10,556 nucleotides of DNA from Methanobacteriota archaeon (GTDB taxonomy: Archaea > Thermoplasmatota > Poseidoniia > Poseidoniales > Thalassarchaeaceae), in NCBI GenBank assembly GCA_002712645.1, contig PAUH01000030.1, positions 10,957 through 21,512 of the forward strand, read 5' to 3'. The position numbers and the translations under genes are program-made. This document shows positions 1-8,491 of this stretch, one piece after another (the stretch's first letter is position 1; every line of letters starts with the position of its first letter). Below the pieces are notes generated by a model that was not told the DNA's origin, did no database searches, and saw only the letters and a program-made list of their open reading frames with translations.

Positions 1-3000
1 CCTTCGAGGAAAGTAATGGGGCTAAGTGATGGCTCACAGAATCTCGATAACACATCATTTTCGTTTTACGGCAGACATCTTACATCATGGGTGGAGGCAC
101 ATCTTCAGACGAATGAGAATCTAGGGGGAATCGACCTTGGGTGGCAGCCATTCAAGGCATGTCCGCCACCGCCGCCAATTTCGATAGTTGATGTTTCTAG
201 GACCATTGGAAACCATGACAGGAATGGTCAACAGGAGTTATTCTTCGAAGGTCGAATCATATTCACAGAGAACGGATCTTCAGCTTCAAATGTCCCGTTG
301 AGAGCTCATATAATCCCTCAGAGCATAATCCTGGAGCCGCCGTTGGACTCCGCTTTGAATGCATTTTCCTTCACTATCACCAATGATACTGGATGGTTCA
401 GATTGAACTCAACATCTTCTATGATTGATTACCCTCGTCCAGGACTGGCCTCATTCGCCATAGAGGTACTTGGGTCCGGCAGTGTCCCGTATCTCGTTAT
501 GACGACCTCGGATGGTTTGGCTGAAGACGCCTCTTCGACATGGGAGCTTAATCTCACAGACGACCCGACAATGCAGATTTCAAGTCCAGAACCTGCTGAA
601 TTACCTCCGGTTGGAGCAGGAGTCACAACAGATTTAGAGGGCATATTCGGTTGGGAGAATCAAGTTTTGACCGATCCGAGCGAGTTCGATGACGAGCTAA
701 CAGGCTCCTCTGCGTTCATTGTCTTCCTCGAGTATACTACCTCTGTAAATGGGGCAGTGAATATTTCCGCCAATGTATCCAGCAGAGGCTTCTTTCAATT
801 CCCCGTTACTGTTGATGAGAATGAACCATTGGGCCCAATTGACGCCAGATTATGGTTCGCAGGATGGAGGGAGGATGGATCGGACTTGTCATCCACACCA
901 GCACATGTCAGGCCTCTTGGCGTTAATTTCCAGATGAACGTGACACTGGCCCCAGACCTCTTGATTTCGCTAGAAGGCCAAGGCTCTAATTCCAGCCTTC
1001 TCGGTATCAATGAGGATATTTCGATAAACGGCACTGCATTGAGTAGGGGGTCGACGCCAGAACCTATGAACGGGACCCTGTTTATGGATATACGCTCAGC
1101 CTCTTCATCTGGAGACTTTACTCCTATTACGTCATGGTACCTCAACAACTCCACATGGTCGGGCCAGGCAGGATCTTTCCAGATTACGTGGAACTTCTCT
1201 GAAAACGAGATACCCATTCCGTCTGGACTGATCGATGTAAGATTCAGGTACCAGGCAGATGGGTTGTTCGCATCTGACTTTGAAATATTTGAAGATGAAT
1301 TCGGGATATTGGGATATCTGAAATTGGAGTACACCCTCGAACCATCTCTGAGAGGCGTTGAGGCCACCGTTTCAGTTCAGCTCACCGACCACACCAACAC
1401 CCCTCTGCAGGAGTACCCTGGAAATTTCACTATGGATTACGACGGGGCGAACGAATGGTCCCAAGAAGGATCAACTGAGTCCCAGATACAAGTTGTATGG
1501 ACTCCCGGGGACAACGTCAATGTCAGTGCTGGAGATTACTCATGGCAGCTAAACTACTCAGGGTCCCAGTACCTCAAGCCTCTTGTTGAGTTAAACTACC
1601 ATCGCTTACAGGCGGAGGTACAGGCAACATGGGCATTGGATAGGGACTGGTACCACAGAAATACGGGAGGCTGGATTAACGGGTCCCTTTCCGACTCGCT
1701 ACTCGCCACGCCCGTACTTGGTAACAACACTTCGATATTCATCGACATATCTGTTCCATTGGAAGACACTCTGCCCGATGGCTCCGACGCGGCATGGGTC
1801 CTCCTCTCCGAAGGTTGGATAGACCCCCTCAGTGGAAATTTCTCTGTCTCATTCACGACCCCCATCAATTTGCCTTCATCTGTTTATGACATTCAAATCG
1901 AATTTTTATTCGCCCAAGGTCCAGATGACAAGGGCCCATATTACGTGCTGCCATTCGACGGTAGCCTGTTCGGTTCAATGGGTATAGAGACGGAATATGT
2001 GGTATCCGCTAGTCCGGAGCAGGTTGAGGTGGTAGCCGGAACCACATTCGAAGTTACGGCAACAGTGTCTGATGTAGCCGATTTGAGCCTTCTAAGCGAC
2101 GTGGACGTCTCTCTGTGGCTTGACCTAGGCGGCGCTAACGAGACTCTTCTGATCACACAAGCAACTTCCTCTGAAGGATCAGCATTACTTAATTTCACGA
2201 TGCCTTCAAACATCCCCCCGGGAATAATGAATCTGACATTTATCGTGGATGACGACCTGAGTGATCCGATAGAACTAGAGGGAGCCACAAGAAGAACAGG
2301 AAATCAAACCACTACTGAAGCGGTTGTCATAGTTGCAAGTGGCATAGTGATTGATTCAGCCCCCCCATCAGTTGTAGCGGGACAAAGCTTCTCGATATCC
2401 GGGAGAGTCATAGACGCTGTAGATGACAACCGCTCGGTAAGTGGCCCTATGGCACTCCAGGTAAGGTTCCTGAACGATGACAGCGAGACTCTGGTACCCT
2501 CTATTCTAACTTCTCCAAACGGGTCGTTCACAATAATTGTCCCAACAGATCCGCAATCGGATGGTATTGAAAGCGGCAACAAAACAATTGCAGTCAGCGT
2601 CATCAATGGATCTACTCCGTTTTATCTTACATCGACAGGTACGGATGACATACTGGTGGTAGGAGTCACAGAATTCACACAGATACAACCCGGCCTAGCC
2701 ACTATCGTTGATCGTGGCAGTACCATATCCTTCTCCGCCATGCTCGTCGAGGAATCCAATGACGACCTTCCTATCGAAGAGGCCGATGTCGTGGCTAGAT
2801 TCCACCACACCTGGATGAATTCACAGTCAACTGAAGCGAATGGATCAGTCACTTTCGAGTTCACGGTGCCGGCCGATCATCCCCTGGGCTTGGTTGAGAT
2901 AGAGTTCCTTTTCAACGGCACAACTACTCTGCTTGCGACATCCGCTTCCACATTCAAGGTGACTGTCAGGTCGGATACGCAGCTGATAGTTGACCCAATA

Positions 3001-6000
3001 ACCTCCAATCCAACTGCAGGCGGCTCCTTCGAAATAACCGGATCGCTACTAAGCGGCAATGGCTCAACCATCACAGACCGTTCAGGCAACCTACTTTCAT
3101 TCAGTCTGAACTTCCAACTCGATGGCTCTGATGATGGATTTACGTTGAACTCATTCGCAGTGGACTCCAACGGGTCGTGGACAGTCAGGATGGCACTGGA
3201 TGCCGACATCCCGCGCGGAACTCATCTGGTGGAGGCCACATACCTGCCAGCAGTCTCATATTTCACGGAAAGCAGTGGCTCCGCAACTTTCGATAGCAGG
3301 GGATTCACTGCAACATTCATCATCGTACCCTCGGATTTGGATCCCGATGAGAGGACCATTCGAGGAGACGATATCACCGTGAATGTGTCTCTGGTCGATA
3401 ACACGGGGACGCCCGTTCCCCAGTCGTCGATTTCCTTCTTCGTAGATGGAGTCTTCAATGGAACATCATCAACCAACGAAAATGGCATAGCTAGCTACTC
3501 ATTCACCGTTGACGAAAACCGCGTTGTGGGATTCATGGACGTCTCTGCCACCTTTGGCGGACTTGCGGGCACAACCGGCCTGGCAAGTAGTTCTGATGCC
3601 ACCCGCGTCGTAATACTGGCTCCAACAGTCCTCGCCATAACATCTGTATCCGGGACAGGAATAGCTGGAGAAACCATTACTCTCGAAGGAACCCTCCTTG
3701 ATGAGCATGGCATGCCGCTTATGGAATCGGCCGTTCCTTCTTCCGGGCTAGTACGCCTCTCAATCGACGGAATAGACATGGGCCCCGAATTCACAGTCTT
3801 GACCAATGCAACTACTGGCGCATGGTCGATCACTGTCCCCATGCCCCTGGACGTCGATTATGGGTCCCATAACGCCACAGTAAACTTCCTTGGAGGATTC
3901 ACTTGGGTCGACCCCATGGGCCAAGGAGACTCACTCAACCCTGAATTTTATCTCCCATCTACAGATACTTCGGAGTATAATGCCACACAAACATCACAGG
4001 TCATTATCGTCACCCCTCCGTCATCTGTAGATAGAAACGACCTGCTCTTAATCGAAGGACGTATCACTGATGGCATAGGCAGGGTACTCCCCGGTAGAAC
4101 CGTCTCCATTTCCATCGAAGGCAATTTCGTGACAGATGCCGTCGCTGACCAGGAAGGCAACTTCTCAGTCTATCTTCCAATTCCATCTGACATGCCGCTC
4201 GGTCCAAGAGTTGTCCGTGCAGCCTTCCTTGGAGAGGTCTTTGTCCTTCCATCTGATGGTAGCACAGTTTTCACCGTGTACGCTCCCACGACCATCTCGA
4301 TGGACATACTCCCCGCTGCTGCGGTGGGAGATCAGATATCGATAAGAGGGTCCATTAAAGACAATCTACCAAGTGGATTCTTGGAGAATCATACCATCGA
4401 AATAATGGTGGATGACGTATTCATCGGAGTAACTCTGTCGGATGAAAATGGCTCATGGGAGATTCTTTGGAATATCCCTGAAGCACTGACGGTCGGGAAC
4501 CATTCTATCGTCGCCGTGGCCCCTCAGCAGGGATACTACCGATCCTCTAGTGTCGAACAAACACTTTCGATCGCGTACCATACTGCGATATCGCTTCAGA
4601 TTGAACAGCCCTCGGTGACCCGCGGTGGAACATGGGAACTCGTCGGAAGATTGTATGATGACGATACTCTCGGAGCCCCAGGACTCGAAGGTCGAATAGT
4701 TCATGTCTCCCTTGATGGGGAACAAATCCTATCCACCACCGTGGGTGCAAGCGGCATATTCTCATTCGATATACCCGTCGAATCTTCCCTCCCAAGGGGT
4801 GGACACGATCTATCTGTATCGTTCGACGGCGAAGAGTTGTACTTGCCTACCACGTCTAATACGACCGTGTTAACTCGTGCTGATGTAGATGTACAAATCA
4901 TATGGTCGGACGCAAGCGTGATTAGAAGCGACCCGAATAATCCGATAAGGATCGAGGGAAGAGTGCTCGAGGTCGGTGGGTCCTCGGAGATAGTGAGTAA
5001 TGTTGACGTCACTCTCGGATGGGAGGGGCAACCACGGCCCTCCACAATTTCATGGGACGAATCCACGGGCCATTTTGTGATTGAAGCACCTGCTCTTGAT
5101 TACTATCGCGCAGGCTATCTCGAGATGACAATAGAGGTCGCTCCTCCTGTCTCTTCATACCTCAACGAGGGGAGCTCGAATCACACCATACTCATGCGCG
5201 TCCAAGTCACCTTCCAGTTTGACCCATCTTCATTCATAATTGTCGACGGTAACAGGTTAATCGAAGGGCGTACGATAGTCACGGCACAGGACACCGGGGC
5301 CCCTGTGGAAGGAGTTGCAATAACGGCTATGCTGGCGAACAGTAACAGCACTCTATTCTCTGTTACAAAATCAACAGACATCGACGGAGTTGCTGATTAT
5401 TCGTTCACAACAGAAGATCCGGTCCCGGCATTCTCAGAAGAGAACATCTGGGGCGATCTGAGCATCGAGTTCTCGACGGACTCCGAAATCATTGACCCAC
5501 AAGACAGGATTTGGCTCACAGTCGCCCATGGCGGACTCAACGTCACTTACTTTGTCGAGGATGTGCCTTTATTCACAGAACAGACCATAGCTATCGTAGC
5601 AACATCTGCACTGCTATTGCTAGTTGGAATGGTCTTGGTCAGGAGAAGAAGATCGAAGAAACTGAAAGAATTCTCTAATATTTTCGGATATGCTGCAGAA
5701 CTCCTTGCAGCCGGCGACGAAATTAGAGAGGCCATCTTCAATTGCTATCAGAGCTTAGTCTCAGTTCTCCAAAAGAGAGGATTCCTCAGGAGAGACTTCG
5801 AAACAGTGAGGGAATTCGAGGCAGCCGTCCGTCGAGCGCTCCCCATACGCGAGGAAGCTTTGGTTTCACTTGATCGCGTGTTCGAGGAAGCAAGATACTC
5901 CTCTCACGAACTCGGCGACTCTGAACGTAGCCGTGCCAAGGCGGCGTTGGCTGATGTACTAAGGGCAATAGATGAGTTGAGAGACGTACCCGGGAGAAGT

Positions 6001-6027
6001 GCGGAACTCACCGAGGAAGAAGTCTGA
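1..6027 (+). CDS. Giant Ig-repeat surface protein with C-terminal transmembrane helix and DUF4129-like cytoplasmic tail (5' partial)
   Basis: The frame is open to the left edge. The first ATG is at 16 (2003 codons from there) and has a GAGG six bases upstream, but no signal peptide follows it, although the protein has a clear membrane anchor. The true start is therefore probably outside the window. Numbering from that ATG, residues ~50-1850 form a beta-rich ectodomain of about 15 Ig-like repeats. It is rich in Asp, Ser, Thr and Gly, has more than 40 N-X-S/T sequons, and has only one cysteine (C49, before a five-proline run). Residues ~1857-1875 are a single hydrophobic helix followed by RRRR and KK (stop-transfer). 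The tail, ~1885-1985, has the pattern of DUF4129: a helix with LxxRGFLRRDFETVREF, then an FEEARYSS-type segment. In known genomes DUF4129 proteins often sit beside MoxR ATPase, DUF58 and transglutaminase-like genes. The likely role is an N-glycosylated cell-surface or adhesion/envelope protein with an intracellular interaction domain; the exact function is unknown. Confidence 0.85.
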   Translation, partial: PSRKVMGLSDGSQNLDNTSFSFYGRHLTSWVEAHLQTNENLGGIDLGWQPFKACPPPPPISIVDVSRTIGNHDRNGQQELFFEGRIIFTENGSSASNVPLRAHIIPQSIILEPPLDSALNAFSFTITNDTGWFRLNSTSSMIDYPRPGLASFAIEVLGSGSVPYLVMTTSDGLAEDASSTWELNLTDDPTMQISSPEPAELPPVGAGVTTDLEGIFGWENQVLTDPSEFDDELTGSSAFIVFLEYTTSVNGAVNISANVSSRGFFQFPVTVDENEPLGPIDARLWFAGWREDGSDLSSTPAHVRPLGVNFQMNVTLAPDLLISLEGQGSNSSLLGINEDISINGTALSRGSTPEPMNGTLFMDIRSASSSGDFTPITSWYLNNSTWSGQAGSFQITWNFSENEIPIPSGLIDVRFRYQADGLFASDFEIFEDEFGILGYLKLEYTLEPSLRGVEATVSVQLTDHTNTPLQEYPGNFTMDYDGANEWSQEGSTESQIQVVWTPGDNVNVSAGDYSWQLNYSGSQYLKPLVELNYHRLQAEVQATWALDRDWYHRNTGGWINGSLSDSLLATPVLGNNTSIFIDISVPLEDTLPDGSDAAWVLLSEGWIDPLSGNFSVSFTTPINLPSSVYDIQIEFLFAQGPDDKGPYYVLPFDGSLFGSMGIETEYVVSASPEQVEVVAGTTFEVTATVSDVADLSLLSDVDVSLWLDLGGANETLLITQATSSEGSALLNFTMPSNIPPGIMNLTFIVDDDLSDPIELEGATRRTGNQTTTEAVVIVASGIVIDSAPPSVVAGQSFSISGRVIDAVDDNRSVSGPMALQVRFLNDDSETLVPSILTSPNGSFTIIVPTDPQSDGIESGNKTIAVSVINGSTPFYLTSTGTDDILVVGVTEFTQIQPGLATIVDRGSTISFSAMLVEESNDDLPIEEADVVARFHHTWMNSQSTEANGSVTFEFTVPADHPLGLVEIEFLFNGTTTLLATSASTFKVTVRSDTQLIVDPITSNPTAGGSFEITGSLLSGNGSTITDRSGNLLSFSLNFQLDGSDDGFTLNSFAVDSNGSWTVRMALDADIPRGTHLVEATYLPAVSYFTESSGSATFDSRGFTATFIIVPSDLDPDERTIRGDDITVNVSLVDNTGTPVPQSSISFFVDGVFNGTSSTNENGIASYSFTVDENRVVGFMDVSATFGGLAGTTGLASSSDATRVVILAPTVLAITSVSGTGIAGETITLEGTLLDEHGMPLMESAVPSSGLVRLSIDGIDMGPEFTVLTNATTGAWSITVPMPLDVDYGSHNATVNFLGGFTWVDPMGQGDSLNPEFYLPSTDTSEYNATQTSQVIIVTPPSSVDRNDLLLIEGRITDGIGRVLPGRTVSISIEGNFVTDAVADQEGNFSVYLPIPSDMPLGPRVVRAAFLGEVFVLPSDGSTVFTVYAPTTISMDILPAAAVGDQISIRGSIKDNLPSGFLENHTIEIMVDDVFIGVTLSDENGSWEILWNIPEALTVGNHSIVAVAPQQGYYRSSSVEQTLSIAYHTAISLQIEQPSVTRGGTWELVGRLYDDDTLGAPGLEGRIVHVSLDGEQILSTTVGASGIFSFDIPVESSLPRGGHDLSVSFDGEELYLPTTSNTTVLTRADVDVQIIWSDASVIRSDPNNPIRIEGRVLEVGGSSEIVSNVDVTLGWEGQPRPSTISWDESTGHFVIEAPALDYYRAGYLEMTIEVAPPVSSYLNEGSSNHTILMRVQVTFQFDPSSFIIVDGNRLIEGRTIVTAQDTGAPVEGVAITAMLANSNSTLFSVTKSTDIDGVADYSFTTEDPVPAFSEENIWGDLSIEFSTDSEIIDPQDRIWLTVAHGGLNVTYFVEDVPLFTEQTIAIVATSALLLLVGMVLVRRRRSKKLKEFSNIFGYAAELLAAGDEIREAIFNCYQSLVSVLQKRGFLRRDFETVREFEAAVRRALPIREEALVSLDRVFEEARYSSHELGDSERSRAKAALADVLRAIDELRDVPGRSAELTEEEV
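175..5560 (+). repeat. Array of ~15 degenerate Ig-like beta-sandwich repeats (protein-level)
   Basis: The ectodomain of the giant protein repeats a unit of roughly 90-120 residues. Each unit ends in a recognisable core: a turn with N-G or E-G (DENGSW, DQEGNF, SNGSWT, PNGSFT), a strand, a Pro-x-G turn (MPLG, LPRG, IPRG), and a final strand of the type VxAxFxG. Successive units near the C-terminal end begin around residues 1334, 1425, 1522 and 1622, a spacing of about 91-100 residues. The units are strongly diverged at DNA level, with only short shared words such as a 12-mer (cgaaggtcgaat) at ~246 and ~4686. The array is therefore old and not a recent expansion. Domain borders are approximate. 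Confidence 0.75.
5584..5640 (+). other. Transmembrane segment of the giant surface protein
   Basis: These 19 codons encode TIAIVATSALLLLVGMVLV, an uninterrupted hydrophobic stretch followed at once by RRRRSKK. By the positive-inside rule this places the ~1850-residue repeat region outside the cell and the last ~125 residues in the cytoplasm. Confidence 0.9.
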
Positions 6028-6031
6028 CCAA

Positions 6032-6433
6032 TCATTCGAATGAAAGGCCCAGTTTCCCTCTGCTCAATATCGCAGCCGTTAAGACAGATGCGTCGTGATG
6101 CCGCATCAATGCAAGATGTTCCCCCTCGCCTTTAACGAGAATCTCTATTCCTGTATCCGATTTTCTATGCAGCACTTCTATTGATCCGATTCCATCTAGA
6201 TCGAGGGAAAGCCCCTTCCCCTCTATCAAACGAGCACCATCATTCTCTCGAGGCATAGAATCAATCGTGAGAGGAATTGAATTTTCGTGATACCACCTGG
6301 CTTCTCGCAGCGCAGATTGTGCCATGAATGATCTGTGGCATTCTTCTGCGGTAACTTCCAAACCTTTCCCAGATAGGCCATTCTCTAGGTCGGATTCGTA
6401 ATCCACATTAGTATCGATGGCCAACCACTCCAT
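6032..6433 (-). CDS. Hypothetical protein, 133 aa, last gene of the helicase operon
   Basis: I do not recognise this family. The protein is 133 residues, soluble and of mixed alpha/beta character, with no signal peptide or membrane helix. Residues 27-52 look helical (EVTAEECHRSFMAQSALREA). Residues 67-102 look like a run of short strands (ARLIEGKGLSLDLDG, SIEVLHRKSD, GIEILVKGEG). Residues 105-125 again look helical and contain a His-His-Asp (RHHD, 111-114). There is a single cysteine at position 32 and no metal-binding motif. It starts with ATG 36 nt after the stop of the XPD helicase on the same strand, without an evident Shine-Dalgarno or TATA element, so it is probably co-transcribed with the helicase. 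Its stop lies 4 bp from the stop of the convergent giant gene. The location suggests a helicase partner or accessory factor, but that is only guilt by association. Confidence 0.75.
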   Translation of the reverse strand: MEWLAIDTNVDYESDLENGLSGKGLEVTAEECHRSFMAQSALREARWYHENSIPLTIDSMPRENDGARLIEGKGLSLDLDGIGSIEVLHRKSDTGIEILVKGEGEHLALMRHHDASVLTAAILSRGKLGLSFE

Positions 6434-6469
6434 GAGGTGAGCACAGAAGGGGGTGACATGAACCTAGTG

Positions 6470-8434
6470 TTACGGATATCTTGTGAAAAACCTCTTTGAT
6501 AATCGTCCAGTCATATCCGAATCAGCACATGGAATGGTAACTAGGCTGTCTGGGAGGAGTCTGGAGTACGTCCTATCGCCGAAACGCTTCTCGAGCATAA
6601 CAAGAATAGCGCGATCTTCTTCCTTCCTTATTGGCCGTCCCATTGCTTGAAGCACCGAATTCACAGCCGGCTGCCCTGCTGCATATCTCCATCCTCTCTC
6701 GCGTCCAAATCTTTGGGACATATACTCCAAGGTAGCGCTCTGTCGTGATGAAGGGGGCGGCAAAGGCAAACCAACACAGATTGCCGCGGAAAGCACGCCT
6801 CCAGAATAGTCAACACCCTCTGAAAAACGACCGCCCATAACTCCGAAAAGTACGTTCTTACTATTTCCGCCCTCTAGACTCTTGAGTATCTTGGAAACAT
6901 CGCTCTTCCTCATTTCTGGATCTTCTTCCTTTATTCTGAATGATCTGTTTACCCAACTCCTATCTTCTAGGATATCGTTCAAGATTCCATAGCTAGTTGT
7001 GAATACTGCAACGTTCCCAGGCGTAGAATCGAGAACCGATCTAATATGATCTCGAATTTTCTCTGTATTCGTCTCTCCACGTTCTGCATATCGAGTGGTC
7101 ACATCGGAGGCGATAATCGCTGGTCGCCTGTCCGGGGAAAAGGGGGATGAGTAAGCCATCTCGATAGAAGAATCACGATCTATTCCTAGAGTATCAGCAT
7201 ACATGGAGGCGGGATACAATGTCCCAGACATCAATATCGAACCCGCGCAGCCAGATATCAAATCAGACGAAACTACTGACGGGTCCAGAAGGCAACTTGT
7301 AACTCGTCCTTCGTCTGCTAGAAGATCGAAAACCAAGGCCATAGCTTCTGAAGACTCAAATCTGGATAAGATATCAAGAAATGAGAAAAGTCTGCTGCAA
7401 GATGTCTCGGAATCCTCTTCATCATCACTTTGTTCGACACGCACCTCGGCTAGAATCTTCATCAGTCTAGACATCCCCTTTTCCCATCCATCACCCTCTA
7501 GAGACGATGAAAGTGAAGAGCGGAAAACTTGGAGGAGTTCTGATGAACTTACGAGCATATCCTTTTCTTCATTCTCTTCAAGCCTCTTCATCCCAGCCGA
7601 CATCCATCTCTCAATCTCGCCCCCTAGCCTTCTCATCGACGCGATTGAGGACCCTATCTTCACGAGCTCGTCATCAGATGCACCATCACGTTCTGATGCC
7701 TCCTCGTGCTCCTCCATTTCGAATCTGGCAGCATTCACCATCTTCTTTGTAAGTCTGAGTTCCAACCCCATCCTTATCCTGTCTGGTAGATTATGCGCCT
7801 CATCTACGATCAGTATCGATGAATCCAGATCTACAGACATTGATGATAGCGAAGAGCGACTTACAGACTCCACAAAGACGTGATTATAGTCCATCACTAT
7901 GATTTCAGCATCCCTAGCAGCTTCAATTGAACAGTGATACGGGCAAGTGCCTTCCGCACGTCCTCTCTTTATCGTATCTTCAACATGTCTCGGCTGATCC
8001 CTAATCCATTGTCTTAGCCTTGATCTTCTGGAGCCTATGGCTTGAGAGGATGCATCCTCCTCGCAATAGCATTGCCTCTGCACATCCAACTTCCCACACA
8101 TCGATTCTCGACCAATTAAATCCACAACTGAGACTTTAGGCACTTCAGATGGAAGCCGGCTATTCAGGCCAAGGATTGTGTCAACTACAATTCTGTGCTG
8201 ACTCTGTCTCCCTGTGAGAAAAAGAATCTTTGAAACACTTTCCGAGTGCCTAGAGGCATAGACTGAAGCAGCAATAACAGCCGCTGTTTTCCCAAGCCCC
8301 GTTGGCGCCTCCGCAATTATTGTATGGCCTTCGAGAAGGGTTTTTGCGGAAGTCTCCATGAACTCTCTTTGTTGATCACGAGCCTCTTCATGGGCAAAAT
8401 ATTGCATCCAAGGAGCAGAGGAAGTTCCCTTCAC
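6470..8434 (-). CDS. XPD/Rad3-family ATP-dependent DNA helicase (SF2, 4Fe-4S)
   Basis: This is a superfamily 2, 5'-to-3' DNA helicase of the XPD/Rad3 group (DEAD_2 plus HELICc_2), which acts in DNA repair or bubble unwinding. The 654 residues show the motifs in order: a Q-like segment DQQREFM (20-26); Walker A EAPTGLGKT (42-50); motif Ia around LFLTGRQSQ (71-79); DEAH box (211-214, preceded by ILIV); an arch-like insertion rich in Glu and Ser (~215-380); motif III SGTL (403-406); motif V-type GGRFSEGVDYSG (534-545); and motif VI QAMGRPIRKEEDRA (596-609). Cysteines at 113, 122, 124, 164 and 168 fit the XPD iron-sulfur domain, with the usual CPY at 164-166 as the last ligand region; C168 is an extra. 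The length is normal for archaeal XPD. The start is GTG with an in-frame TAA five codons upstream; ATG at residue 10 is an alternative. It lies 57 nt downstream of the small ORF, with no clear promoter of its own. Confidence 0.93.
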   Translation of the reverse strand: MKGTSSAPWMQYFAHEEARDQQREFMETSAKTLLEGHTIIAEAPTGLGKTAAVIAASVYASRHSESVSKILFLTGRQSQHRIVVDTILGLNSRLPSEVPKVSVVDLIGRESMCGKLDVQRQCYCEEDASSQAIGSRRSRLRQWIRDQPRHVEDTIKRGRAEGTCPYHCSIEAARDAEIIVMDYNHVFVESVSRSSLSSMSVDLDSSILIVDEAHNLPDRIRMGLELRLTKKMVNAARFEMEEHEEASERDGASDDELVKIGSSIASMRRLGGEIERWMSAGMKRLEENEEKDMLVSSSELLQVFRSSLSSSLEGDGWEKGMSRLMKILAEVRVEQSDDEEDSETSCSRLFSFLDILSRFESSEAMALVFDLLADEGRVTSCLLDPSVVSSDLISGCAGSILMSGTLYPASMYADTLGIDRDSSIEMAYSSPFSPDRRPAIIASDVTTRYAERGETNTEKIRDHIRSVLDSTPGNVAVFTTSYGILNDILEDRSWVNRSFRIKEEDPEMRKSDVSKILKSLEGGNSKNVLFGVMGGRFSEGVDYSGGVLSAAICVGLPLPPPSSRQSATLEYMSQRFGRERGWRYAAGQPAVNSVLQAMGRPIRKEEDRAILVMLEKRFGDRTYSRLLPDSLVTIPCADSDMTGRLSKRFFTRYP

Positions 8435-8491
8435 ATTCTGATGTGCTTATTCGGCCGACCAAGAAGATTGGCCTTGGAACAGGATGCCCCA

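Noticed and set aside
7203..7883. 226-codon plus-strand ORF, Ser-rich, opposite the XPD helicase
   Set aside because: It is wholly antisense to a helicase with intact motifs. Its Ser/Arg-rich composition is what the reverse complement of that Glu/Asp/Ser-rich arch region produces.
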